Below are positions 25,808 through 33,703 of a DNA stretch of 34,380 nucleotides, one piece after another; the stretch's first letter is position 1; every line of letters starts with the position of its first letter. Where the stretch lies: assembly GCA_902543145.1 (NCBI GenBank), contig CACBXG010000014.1:1-34380 (forward strand). The letters run 5' to 3'. Made by a program: the position numbers and the translations under genes. The DNA comes from an uncultured SAR116 cluster alpha proteobacterium. Its GTDB lineage: Bacteria; Pseudomonadota; Alphaproteobacteria; Puniceispirillales; Marisalimonadaceae. The notes under the pieces were generated by a model that had not been told where the DNA came from, did no database searches, and saw only the letters and a list, made by a program, of their open reading frames with translations.

Positions 25808-27078
25808 TCTTCAATTTTTCGATCAAAAACCACATCAGAAACATTTATCGCTCGAGTTAAAAAAAGACCATCTAAAGAAGTAACTCTGCTTAATGCTACA
25901 TAGGTTTGACCGGGAGCAAAAGAGCCTTTGTCTAAATCTATTATAGCTTTTTCAAATGTTTGTCCTTGGCTTTTATGTATTGTTACAGCCCAAGCCAGCT
26001 TGATAGGGTATTGAGTAAAAGTTGCTACAACTTCATGCATAACTTGACCATCTTTAATTAAATAATCAAATTTTTCCCAAGTATCTTGTGTAATTTTATA
26101 GATTTTATTTTTAATTTTTAAATGAATAGAATTTTCTGTTAACTGAGTAACTATACCGATTGATCCGTTAACCCATCTTTTTGGAGATTTCAAATCATTT
26201 TTAATGAGCATTACTTGAGCTCCAACTTTTAACTCAAGAATTTCGTCAGCTGGCTTTTCTTTGAAGTCACCTGTTTCAGATGACTCATAAGAAAATGTTT
26301 CACTGTTTATATTTTGAAGGTTAACATTATTTATAGTATCCACTCTTTTATTTGTAGGTGACAATATAATTGTCTCTGACGGTATATCTAAACTTTCATT
26401 AACGACCCTGTTGTTTAATATAAAAAGATCATTATCAGTTATGTTCCCAAATCTAATATTATTGAGTATATTAATAAAATCTTTATCTTTTTGTCTATAG
26501 ACCTTCGTTAATTCATAGGTTTTAATATCACTTTCCTCAAAGCAATTCGCATTAAAAAAATAATGACCAAGTGGATAAAAATTATTAAAAATTTCTCTTT
26601 CATTTTCCCTTATTACTGGTGGAAGTTGATGCAAGTCCCCTAAAAGAATAATTTGAATACCGCCAAAGCTTTTGTCACTATTTCTATTTAATCTAAGTGA
26701 TTGATCTATAGCATCGAGTACGTCACATCTTATCATAGAGCATTCATCAATTAAAATAGTATCAATTTTGCTTATTATTTTGCTTCGTAATTTTTTGATT
26801 TTTTCATTTATTAATATTCTTGGTGGAAATAGAAAAAAAGAATGAATAGTTTTTCCTTTAGCTTTAATTGCAGATATTCCCGTTGAGGCTAATATTACAA
26901 AATTCTTTTTTGAATTAATTCTAAAATATTCTAATAAGGTAGTTTTTCCTGTGCCAGCTTTTCCAGTGATAAAAATATTTTGCTTTGTATACTCCATTAG
27001 ATCAAAAATTTTTTTAAATTCAGAATCAAAATCAATTTTTTCTAGTATATCTTTGTAATTATTTATTTTATTTTCCAT
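25792..27078 (-). CDS. PIF1-like / RecD-like superfamily 1 DNA helicase
   Basis: ATP-dependent DNA helicase of SF1B, about 428 aa. Motifs are Walker A GKAGTGKTT (39-47), Walker B ILIDECSM, motif III LLGDLHQLPPV, and motifs V/VI TIHKSQGQTFEKAII with YVALSRV. The mix of DEC(S) box and compact size fits stand-alone bacterial PIF1-like proteins. ATG at 27078 is chosen; a TTG at 27084 is also in frame. It overlaps gntK by 11 bases and is the last gene of the gnd-gntK-helicase run. There is no obvious metabolic link to its operon partners. It could help clear replication or transcription conflicts, but that is a guess from the family. Confidence 0.9.
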   Translation of the reverse strand: MENKINNYKDILEKIDFDSEFKKIFDLMEYTKQNIFITGKAGTGKTTLLEYFRINSKKNFVILASTGISAIKAKGKTIHSFFLFPPRILINEKIKKLRSKIISKIDTILIDECSMIRCDVLDAIDQSLRLNRNSDKSFGGIQIILLGDLHQLPPVIRENEREIFNNFYPLGHYFFNANCFEESDIKTYELTKVYRQKDKDFINILNNIRFGNITDNDLFILNNRVVNESLDIPSETIILSPTNKRVDTINNVNLQNINSETFSYESSETGDFKEKPADEILELKVGAQVMLIKNDLKSPKRWVNGSIGIVTQLTENSIHLKIKNKIYKITQDTWEKFDYLIKDGQVMHEVVATFTQYPIKLAWAVTIHKSQGQTFEKAIIDLDKGSFAPGQTYVALSRVTSLDGLFLTRAINVSDVVFDRKIEDYFSG

Positions 27079-27577
27079 AATCAAACTTGTTTTTAATAAT
27101 AGAAGTTAAATGTGATGTCGCTTCTTCTGGTGTAAGAGTTTTTTCTAATGTTATGCAGATATCTGGTTCTTCCAAAATAGCGAATTGGCTATCAACTAGA
27201 CTGTCAGGCATGAAATGATCTTTTCTATTTTTGATCCTTGTCTTTGCAGTCTTTTTAGTAATTTTTAAATAAACTAAAAAATCTTCTTTAACGTGTAATA
27301 TTGACCTATATTTTTCTTTTAGAGCAGAGCACGCAACAACTAAATTTTGAAAATTCTTTCTTTTATCGATTTCTTCTTTTATTTTAATAAGCCAGTCATA
27401 CCTGTCGTCGTCATTAAGTGGAATTCCCGCACTCATCTTATCTATATTTTTTTTACTATGGTAATCATCTGCTTCAATTAAAAATGCATTTATTTTTTTT
27501 GATAACAACTTTGCAATCGTTGTTTTCCCGGAACCAGCGACACCCATTATAAGTATAGTAAAAAATTTTTTGCTCAT
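27068..27577 (-). CDS. gntK: Gluconokinase (GntK type)
   Basis: Phosphorylates D-gluconate to 6-phosphogluconate. The 169 aa protein has the shikimate-kinase-like fold: P-loop GVAGSGKTT (12-20), then EADDYHSKKNIDKMSAGIPL and DDDRYDWL, the gluconate-kinase substrate region, then VVACSALKEKYRSIL and FMPDSLVDSQFAILEEP. All are strong GntK matches. Its start overlaps the gnd stop (ATGA, 27574-27577), so the two are translationally coupled. Its product is the substrate of gnd, making the pair a short gluconate-to-ribulose-5-phosphate route. Confidence 0.95.
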   Translation of the reverse strand: MSKKFFTILIMGVAGSGKTTIAKLLSKKINAFLIEADDYHSKKNIDKMSAGIPLNDDDRYDWLIKIKEEIDKRKNFQNLVVACSALKEKYRSILHVKEDFLVYLKITKKTAKTRIKNRKDHFMPDSLVDSQFAILEEPDICITLEKTLTPEEATSHLTSIIKNKFDYGK

Positions 27578-28953
27578 AATTTAGTCCAATAAGGATTTAT
27601 TTTATTTTTCCCTTTTTTGTCTTTAATTGGATGAAGGCCAAAAAAACTTCTTTGTAACTGTATTGTTTCACCAATTATATGATTTGAAAACATTTGGTCA
27701 TAATATGCCAGATTAGAAGATAAAACAGGGCAAGTTATTCCCATTTTTATTGCACTTGTATTGAATTTTCTAATAAATTTTAATTGATCTGAACAATTTC
27801 TTTGAATTAAATCATGTAAATACTGTGGATCAATTTTTTTTCGTTTGGTGAATTCTTTTGAAATAATATCTAGGTATCTACCTTGTAAAATACATCCAGC
27901 ACTCCATGCTTTAAAGATATCATCGATTTTAAAATTAAAAAACTCCCATTTATTTGACTCATTTATAAGGTTTAGACCTTGGTATATAGAGCATGCAAAA
28001 TTAAAAAAAATTATTTGTTCAATAGAGATTTCATTATATTTATCATTTGGAATATATTTTTTATTATTAAAATTTTGTTCAAAATTATATTTAAAATTTT
28101 TTGAGTTAGATCTTGTAGATACAGCCTCGTATATTGATGGAATTCCAACCCCTAAGTCTAGTGCGGCTTTTATAGTCCAAACACCTGTTCCATTTTGTCC
28201 AATTACAGGGTCAACTTCATCTATAAAATATTGATCATTTTCATTTTTAGCATTTATTATTTCAGAAGTTATTCTTAATAAAAATGAAGAAGAGTTAGTT
28301 TCAAGTAAATCTTTAAATTTTTTTGCTATTTCATTATTATTTAGATTATAAACTTTATCTAAGATATTAGTTACCTCAGCTATTCCTTCCATAAGTGCAT
28401 ATTCAATTCCATTATGGACTAATTTCACAAAATGTCCTGATCCAGCGCTGCCAAAAAAACAACAAGCACTTTGTTTGTGATTTTTGGCTGCAATATCCTC
28501 AAATATGTGTTTAGTTTTGTTCCATGCTTCTTTTGAGCCTCCAACCATTATTGCTGGACCATTTTTAGCTCCTCTAGGTCCACCTGAAACTCCAACGCCT
28601 AAAAAGTTTATCTTATGACTGTTTAATAGAGTATTTCTTTCTATAGACTTCGAATAAAGTGAATTTCCAAGGTCAGCGACAATATCTTCAGGTTCTAAAA
28701 AATTAGTTAATTCATTAATTACCTTATCTACTTTATCAGCTGGTAAGCTGAGCATAATTATTCTAGGCGATATAACCTTGTTTAAGAGCTCATTTAAAGA
28801 TTCTGTTAAAAATAAATCTTTAACTTTACTTTTTTTGAGGTCTTTATTTATTTCTGGATTTTGTTCATATGCATAAACTTTATATTTTTTTGATATGATA
28901 TTCTTAGCTAAATTTAATCCCATTGAGCCAAGTCCAATTATTCCAATGTTCAT
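27574..28953 (-). CDS. gnd: 6-phosphogluconate dehydrogenase (decarboxylating)
   Basis: Oxidatively decarboxylates 6-phosphogluconate to ribulose 5-phosphate. At 459 aa it is the long, two-domain form. The Rossmann motif is IGIIGLGSMGLNLA. The substrate motif GVGVSGGPRGAKNGP (120-133) has Pro-Arg where GGEEGA is usual. The catalytic set K177, N181, E184 and Y185 lies in HFVKLVHNGIEY. C-terminal parts NGTGVWTIKAALDLGV and RSFFGLHPI match the family. After the second beta strand the sequence is AYEQN (E30), where NADP enzymes have AYNRT; the acidic residue suggests NAD preference. It is the first gene of the gnd-gntK-helicase run. Confidence 0.93.
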   Translation of the reverse strand: MNIGIIGLGSMGLNLAKNIISKKYKVYAYEQNPEINKDLKKSKVKDLFLTESLNELLNKVISPRIIMLSLPADKVDKVINELTNFLEPEDIVADLGNSLYSKSIERNTLLNSHKINFLGVGVSGGPRGAKNGPAIMVGGSKEAWNKTKHIFEDIAAKNHKQSACCFFGSAGSGHFVKLVHNGIEYALMEGIAEVTNILDKVYNLNNNEIAKKFKDLLETNSSSFLLRITSEIINAKNENDQYFIDEVDPVIGQNGTGVWTIKAALDLGVGIPSIYEAVSTRSNSKNFKYNFEQNFNNKKYIPNDKYNEISIEQIIFFNFACSIYQGLNLINESNKWEFFNFKIDDIFKAWSAGCILQGRYLDIISKEFTKRKKIDPQYLHDLIQRNCSDQLKFIRKFNTSAIKMGITCPVLSSNLAYYDQMFSNHIIGETIQLQRSFFGLHPIKDKKGKNKINPYWTKL

Positions 28954-29023
28954 GCTACGACTTACCTTTTTGATGTGAATAACATTTTTATATCAAGTTA
29001 AAATATTTTTTCTATAGGATTGG

Positions 29024-29974
29024 TTAAATTCTTTTAAATTTAAAAAAATTAGAAATTGGAGAATAAAAAATTTCTAATATTACAAATCCAGTTATTGCAA
29101 AAATTGCAATTAACTGATTAAGAGTAATTTCGTCTTCAAGAATAAAAAATGCTAATCCTAAAGCAATTACAGGTTTCAAGAAAAACAAATAATTTCCTCT
29201 TGCTACGTCAGGAATTTTAGATAGCCCCCACAACCAAAGTATGAATGCTATGCAAGTATTCCAGACTCCAAGAGTTATGATGGACATATATTCAATATAT
29301 GTTCTATCAAAAAGATCAAATGGATTTACCCATATATTCCAAATAACACCTATGGATGGATATAAAGCTATAAAGCCTAGTACAAATGTGTATGTAGTCA
29401 TTCTTATAGGTCCATATACTTGAACATAAGGTTTAACCATAACAAGATAAATTGCTCCAACTAAAGCGCATCCAATAGATAAATAAATTCCCAAGATGCT
29501 ATCACCAGCTCCACTGAGTTGTTCTAAGTAGCCGTCTGTAAGTAAAAAAACACATCCTAGAAAGGCGCCAATTCCACTTATTATTTTTGGGGGTGTTATT
29601 TTAGTTCCTTCAATTATACGAGCCACAAAAACAACTCCTATTGGCATTATTGTAACCATAGTGGCAACTTGTACAACAGAAGCAAAGTCTAAAGCCCAAT
29701 GAAATAAAAACTGTCCAAATGCCATTCCAAAAACTGAAAGAATAACAATGGGGTAGGGGTCTTTTTTAAGTGGTGTTATTAAGTTTCTAGATGATGGGTT
29801 AATTAAGCACAATATTAATAAGGCAAACCCTCCTAAGCCAAATCTCCAAACAGAAACTTCAACCCCAGAAATCCCTGAAAGTTTAACAAAAAATTCAGAA
29901 CTGGCATGACCACATACACCTAAAAATGCAGAAAAATAAGCTAATATTATCAAAGTTTTACTATCTTGATACAT
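29024..29974 (-). CDS. DMT-superfamily (EamA) transporter next to molybdenum hydroxylase
   Basis: A 316 aa permease with about ten transmembrane helices in two EamA repeats. The first half has VEVSVWRFGLGGFALLILCL and FGQFLFHWALDFASVVQVA, the second has ITLGVWNTCIAFILWLWGLS and RGNYLFFLKPVIALGLAFF. It begins only 30 bases after the end of the hydroxylase large subunit on the same strand, with no terminator or clear ribosome site between, so it is probably part of that operon and may carry the enzyme's substrate or product. Which one is unknown. Confidence 0.88.
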   Translation of the reverse strand: MYQDSKTLIILAYFSAFLGVCGHASSEFFVKLSGISGVEVSVWRFGLGGFALLILCLINPSSRNLITPLKKDPYPIVILSVFGMAFGQFLFHWALDFASVVQVATMVTIMPIGVVFVARIIEGTKITPPKIISGIGAFLGCVFLLTDGYLEQLSGAGDSILGIYLSIGCALVGAIYLVMVKPYVQVYGPIRMTTYTFVLGFIALYPSIGVIWNIWVNPFDLFDRTYIEYMSIITLGVWNTCIAFILWLWGLSKIPDVARGNYLFFLKPVIALGLAFFILEDEITLNQLIAIFAITGFVILEIFYSPISNFFKFKRI

Positions 29975-30004
29975 TTATCTAAATAATAAAACTTTGTTCA
30001 AAAA

Positions 30005-32242
30005 TTAATTACCTTCGATTATCTTCAAAATTTTAGGTGGCGACATCGGAAGACTGTACGAACGTTTTCCGATTGCTTGATAAACTGCGTTTGATATAGC
30101 TGCCAAAGGTGGAACTAGGGGAACTTCACCTACACCTCTTACCCCTTGCGGATGTTTTGGGTTCGGAATTTCGATTAATACAGTGTCTAACATTGGTAAA
30201 TCTGAACATACAGGCATTCTATAATCCAAAAAGCCAGTATTGTCCAAATGACCATCTTTATTGTAGATATATTCTTCGCTTAAAGCCCAGCCAATACCTT
30301 GAACACAACCACCATGAAGCTGTCCCTCTACATAATCAGGATGAATGGCCTTACCAACGTCTTGTATAGATGTGTATCGTTTTACCCTTACTACACCAAG
30401 ATCCATATCTACTTCAACATCACAAATATGAGTTGCAAAGCCACCTTCAGCACCTTCAGTGTTTACCTGGTATCCAGCTCCAATTGGACCACCGGTCGCG
30501 GTGGCTTTTTCTGCTAATTCAGCCAATGTAAGTGGAGCAAATTTTCCTGCATTATCACCGGCAGGTCTAGCTTCACCATTTTCCCACTCAATTGCTTCTT
30601 CATCAATACCCCAAATTTTAGCTGCTCTTTGTTTTAATTGTTTAATAACTATTTTAGCAGATTCAGTTACAACCATTGCAGAAGCAAATAATACTCTACT
30701 TCCACCAGTAAGGTTGCTGTATCCAATTGTTGCTGTGTCACCGATTAAAACCGATACTTTATCATGATGAATACCTAATAATTCAGCAGTAATATTGGCT
30801 ATTGACGCTCTGGAACCTCCAATATCCGGATGTCCTGTAGTTACAACTACATTACCGTCTTCTGTGATGTTTAACTGTGCGCTTGATTCTCCACCAGCAT
30901 TAAACCAAAAACCACTAGCTACACCTCGACCTTGATGCTTGCCTAAAGGAGCTTTATAATGAGGATGGTTTATTGCTGCTTCAACTGTCTCCAAATATCC
31001 CATTTGGGGATAAGTAGGGCCATGGACTGCTTGGGTTCCTTCTTTTGCGGCATTAATTTTTCTTAACTCCAAAGGACACATGTTAAGTTTTTCAGCAATT
31101 TCATCTAAAACACATTCTACTCCGTATGCACCAATAGGAGCTCCAGGAGCTCTGTATGCAGCAACTTTACATCTGTTAGATACAACGTCATAACCAAAAG
31201 TATGGGCATTAGGGATATCATATGGTGCAAGAGAGCATCCTACTGCACCTCTAATAGGTGAACCGGGAAAAGCTCCTGCTTGTAAATAATATGTTCCTTG
31301 TGCCGCAACAATCTTTCCATCTTTAGTAGCACCAATTTTAATTTTGCTTTTAGATCCAGATGTAGGCCCGGAAGCTCTCATTGTATCTTCTCTGTTCATA
31401 ACTATTTTAACTGGACGGCCTGTTTTTTGTGACAAGATAGTAGCTAATGGTTCCAAATAAACAATAGTTTTGCCTCCAAATCCTCCACCAATTTCAGCAG
31501 GTATTGCTCTGATGTTACTCTGAGGTATACCTGTTAAATATGAGGTCATTGCTCTAACCATAAATTGACCTTGGCTTGAGCTCCATATAGTAGCTCTACC
31601 ATCTGCCGCAACACTTACTAAACATGAATGTGTTTCTAAGTAACCTTGATGTACTGCTTCTGTTTTAAATTCCCTTTCTATAATGACATCAGATTCTGAA
31701 AAACCTTTATCAATATCACCTTTTTTATGCTCTAGCGTGCCAGCTATATTTGAAGACTTTCCTTCAAATTTAATGTGATCATGTAGAATAGGGGCGTCAG
31801 GTTTTATTGCGTCGTCAATCTCAATGGCCCATGGTAAAACTTCGTATTCTACCTCTATTAATTCACATGCTTTTTCTGCTATTTCCTCAGTTGTTGCAGC
31901 AACCGCTGCAAGTGGATGGCCATGAAAAAGAACTTTGTCTCTAGCCATAACATTTCTACACATCCATCGCATATCTTGGATACCAAGTATAACTGGCGTA
32001 TCAATAGGGAAGTCAACAACATCTTTGGATGTAATTACTGCCTTAACTCCTTCTAATTCCTCAGCCTTTTTTGTGTTAATAGACAAAATTTTAGCGTGTG
32101 GATGAGGGCTTCTTAATACATGACCCCAAATCATACCTGGCATTGTTGTGTCTGATGAATATTGTGCTCGACCAGTAACCTTATCTGCACCGTCAGGTCT
32201 AATAGTGTTTTTACCAATCCATTTATAGCTAATTTCATTCAT
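30005..32242 (-). CDS. Xanthine dehydrogenase-family molybdenum hydroxylase, large (Mo-binding) subunit
   Basis: Catalytic subunit, 745 aa, holding the molybdopterin cytosine dinucleotide-type cofactor that hydroxylates an aldehyde or N-heterocycle using water. It has the aldehyde oxidase/XDH a/b hammerhead N-terminus (DKVTGRAQYSSDTTMPGMIW), EIGGGFGGKT as the cofactor motif, AYRAPGAPIGAYGVE in the active-site loop position, GQLHGGCVQGIGWAL, and the essential glutamate E706 in RGVGEVPLVPP. The loop is not the AYxCSFR of true CO dehydrogenase nor the AYRGAGR of form II, so CO oxidation is unlikely. Start overlaps the 2Fe-2S subunit stop by one base, with GGAG upstream. Substrate is unknown. Confidence 0.92.
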   Translation of the reverse strand: MNEISYKWIGKNTIRPDGADKVTGRAQYSSDTTMPGMIWGHVLRSPHPHAKILSINTKKAEELEGVKAVITSKDVVDFPIDTPVILGIQDMRWMCRNVMARDKVLFHGHPLAAVAATTEEIAEKACELIEVEYEVLPWAIEIDDAIKPDAPILHDHIKFEGKSSNIAGTLEHKKGDIDKGFSESDVIIEREFKTEAVHQGYLETHSCLVSVAADGRATIWSSSQGQFMVRAMTSYLTGIPQSNIRAIPAEIGGGFGGKTIVYLEPLATILSQKTGRPVKIVMNREDTMRASGPTSGSKSKIKIGATKDGKIVAAQGTYYLQAGAFPGSPIRGAVGCSLAPYDIPNAHTFGYDVVSNRCKVAAYRAPGAPIGAYGVECVLDEIAEKLNMCPLELRKINAAKEGTQAVHGPTYPQMGYLETVEAAINHPHYKAPLGKHQGRGVASGFWFNAGGESSAQLNITEDGNVVVTTGHPDIGGSRASIANITAELLGIHHDKVSVLIGDTATIGYSNLTGGSRVLFASAMVVTESAKIVIKQLKQRAAKIWGIDEEAIEWENGEARPAGDNAGKFAPLTLAELAEKATATGGPIGAGYQVNTEGAEGGFATHICDVEVDMDLGVVRVKRYTSIQDVGKAIHPDYVEGQLHGGCVQGIGWALSEEYIYNKDGHLDNTGFLDYRMPVCSDLPMLDTVLIEIPNPKHPQGVRGVGEVPLVPPLAAISNAVYQAIGKRSYSLPMSPPKILKIIEGN

Positions 32243-32721
32243 TATGCACTCTCCTTCATTTCATCAGCAACTTCTAATACAGCTTTTACAATCTTGTCAT
32301 ATCCAGTACATCTACATAAATTGCCAGCCAGCCAATATCTTACTTCAGTTTCTGTTGGTGAAGGGTTATGGTCTAATAAAGCTTTAGAAGCCATTAAGAA
32401 ACCAGGTGTACAAATGCCACATTGAAGTGCAGCTTTTTCAAGAAATTTTTGTTGTAATGCATGAAGTTTGCCACCTTCTGACATACCTTCAATAGTTTCA
32501 ATATTGCTTCCTTCTGCTTCTGCAGCTAACATCAAACAAGAGCAGATTAATTCACCATCAAGGATTACACTACAAGAACCACAATCACCTGAACCACAGC
32601 TTTCTTTCGATCCAGTCAAATTTAATTGGTTTCTTAAAACATCCAACATAGTATCATGTGGTTCACATAAATAGTCTATATTTTCGTTGTTTATTTTAGT
32701 TGAAACTTGAATTTTTGCCAT
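32242..32721 (-). CDS. Molybdenum hydroxylase small subunit, two [2Fe-2S] clusters
   Basis: Electron-transfer subunit of 159 aa. The plant-ferredoxin-like N-terminal domain binds one cluster through C42, C47, C50 and C62 (ESCGSGDCGSC, SCLML). The helical C-terminal domain binds the second through C101, C104, C136 and C138 (QCGICTPGF, GNLCRCTG). Both sets are complete. The ATG at 32721 is preferred over the TTG at 32739, because the bases of that TTG region form the GGAGGAAA ribosome site. Order FAD-FeS-Mo subunit is the same as coxM-coxS-coxL. Confidence 0.94.
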   Translation of the reverse strand: MAKIQVSTKINNENIDYLCEPHDTMLDVLRNQLNLTGSKESCGSGDCGSCSVILDGELICSCLMLAAEAEGSNIETIEGMSEGGKLHALQQKFLEKAALQCGICTPGFLMASKALLDHNPSPTETEVRYWLAGNLCRCTGYDKIVKAVLEVADEMKESA

Positions 32722-32722
32722 A

Positions 32723-33595
32723 CTATTTATTTCCTCCAATTCTTTCAGCTGCTAATTTTGTAGCTCTTTTAGCCAAAACGCCTGCAACTTTTGTTCTATA
32801 GTCAACTGTTCCTCTTTTATCATTAATTGGATTACAAGCATCCATACATATTTTGGAAACCCTATCTAGAGTGTCATCATCAAGCTTTGATCCAATCATA
32901 ATATCTGATGCTTCCTTAATTAATAAGGGTGTTGGTGCAACAGCACCTAAAGAAACTCTTGCGTGAGTACAAATATCATTTTCCAATGAAATATTCACAC
33001 CACAACCAACAACAGCAATATCCATCTCAGTTCTAGGAGTCATTCTTAAATAAGCATCCGCAGAATTTGATACACGTTTAGGAAATTTTAAACTCACGAG
33101 CATTTCTCCATTTTCTAAAACGGTTTTTCCTGGTCCTAAATGAAAATTTTCAATAGGTACATCTTTTCTACCTTTTGGACCAGCAATAACTGCTTTACAA
33201 CCAGCTGCGATTAAAGCTGGAACACTATCACCGGCTGGTGATCCGTTGCATAGATTTCCACCTAAAGACGCTCTTCCTTGTATCTGTTCTGATCCAATTA
33301 ATCTGAATGCCTCTAATACACCTGGCCAAAGTTTAGCAAATTTAGAATTTCTATTTAAATTAGCGCCTGATACTGAGGCACCAATTTCAAATTCACCATC
33401 TGAATTTTCATTAATAGAATTTAACTCAACAATTTTTTTAATGTCTATAACTAAATCCGGCTTTCTGATACCGCTTTTGATTTGAACTAACAAATCTGTT
33501 CCACCAGCTAAAAAACGTGCTGTTCCATTGGCTTTTTCATGAGCATTAACTGCTTCATCAATAGTTTTTGCAGCTAAATATTGTGTTTCTGACAT
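32723..33595 (-). CDS. Molybdenum hydroxylase medium subunit, FAD-binding
   Basis: FAD subunit (290 aa) that passes electrons from the iron-sulfur subunit to the final acceptor. It has the two FAD-binding motifs of the family, ARFLAGGTDLL (about 26-36) and GRASLGGNLCNGSPAGDS (about 106-123), and a CO-dehydrogenase flavoprotein C-terminal domain (VSLGAVAPTPLLI). The ATG at 33595 follows a well-spaced GGGAG; the longer TTG start at 33607 would overlap that site. One base separates its stop from the next start. It is the first gene of the operon. Confidence 0.93.
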   Translation of the reverse strand: MSETQYLAAKTIDEAVNAHEKANGTARFLAGGTDLLVQIKSGIRKPDLVIDIKKIVELNSINENSDGEFEIGASVSGANLNRNSKFAKLWPGVLEAFRLIGSEQIQGRASLGGNLCNGSPAGDSVPALIAAGCKAVIAGPKGRKDVPIENFHLGPGKTVLENGEMLVSLKFPKRVSNSADAYLRMTPRTEMDIAVVGCGVNISLENDICTHARVSLGAVAPTPLLIKEASDIMIGSKLDDDTLDRVSKICMDACNPINDKRGTVDYRTKVAGVLAKRATKLAAERIGGNK

Positions 33596-33635
33596 TTTAT
33601 CTCCCAAGAATTAAGTTTGAATATGATGTAAAAGA

Positions 33636-33641
33636 ATTATA
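33636..33641 (-). promoter_or_regulatory. Possible -10 element of the hydroxylase operon
   Basis: The minus strand reads TATAAT at 33641-33636, about 40 bases before the medium-subunit ATG. No convincing -35 element is found at the right distance, so this is a weak call. It lies in the short spacer shared with the divergent EamA gene. Confidence 0.3.
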
Positions 33642-33703
33642 CTAAATAAATAACAATTAATTTTTTTTAATTCAATATATTTAAGCGTATTAAATCAAAA
33701 TTT

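Noticed and set aside
27845-28234. 129-codon open frame on the plus strand
   Set aside because: Antisense to gnd, with no recognisable family features.
30005-33595. Aerobic CO dehydrogenase (coxMSL)
   Set aside because: Gene order and subunits match, but the active-site loop reads AYRAPGAP rather than AYxCSFR (form I) or AYRGAGR (form II). Called only as a molybdenum hydroxylase of unknown substrate.
30005-33595. Horizontal transfer of the hydroxylase operon from its higher G+C
   Set aside because: Hand counts of two 60-base rows (30841-30900 and 31141-31200) give 25 G+C each, far above lpxB (6 in 9301-9360). But core gltA also reaches 29 in 10381-10440, so conserved genes here are simply richer in G+C.
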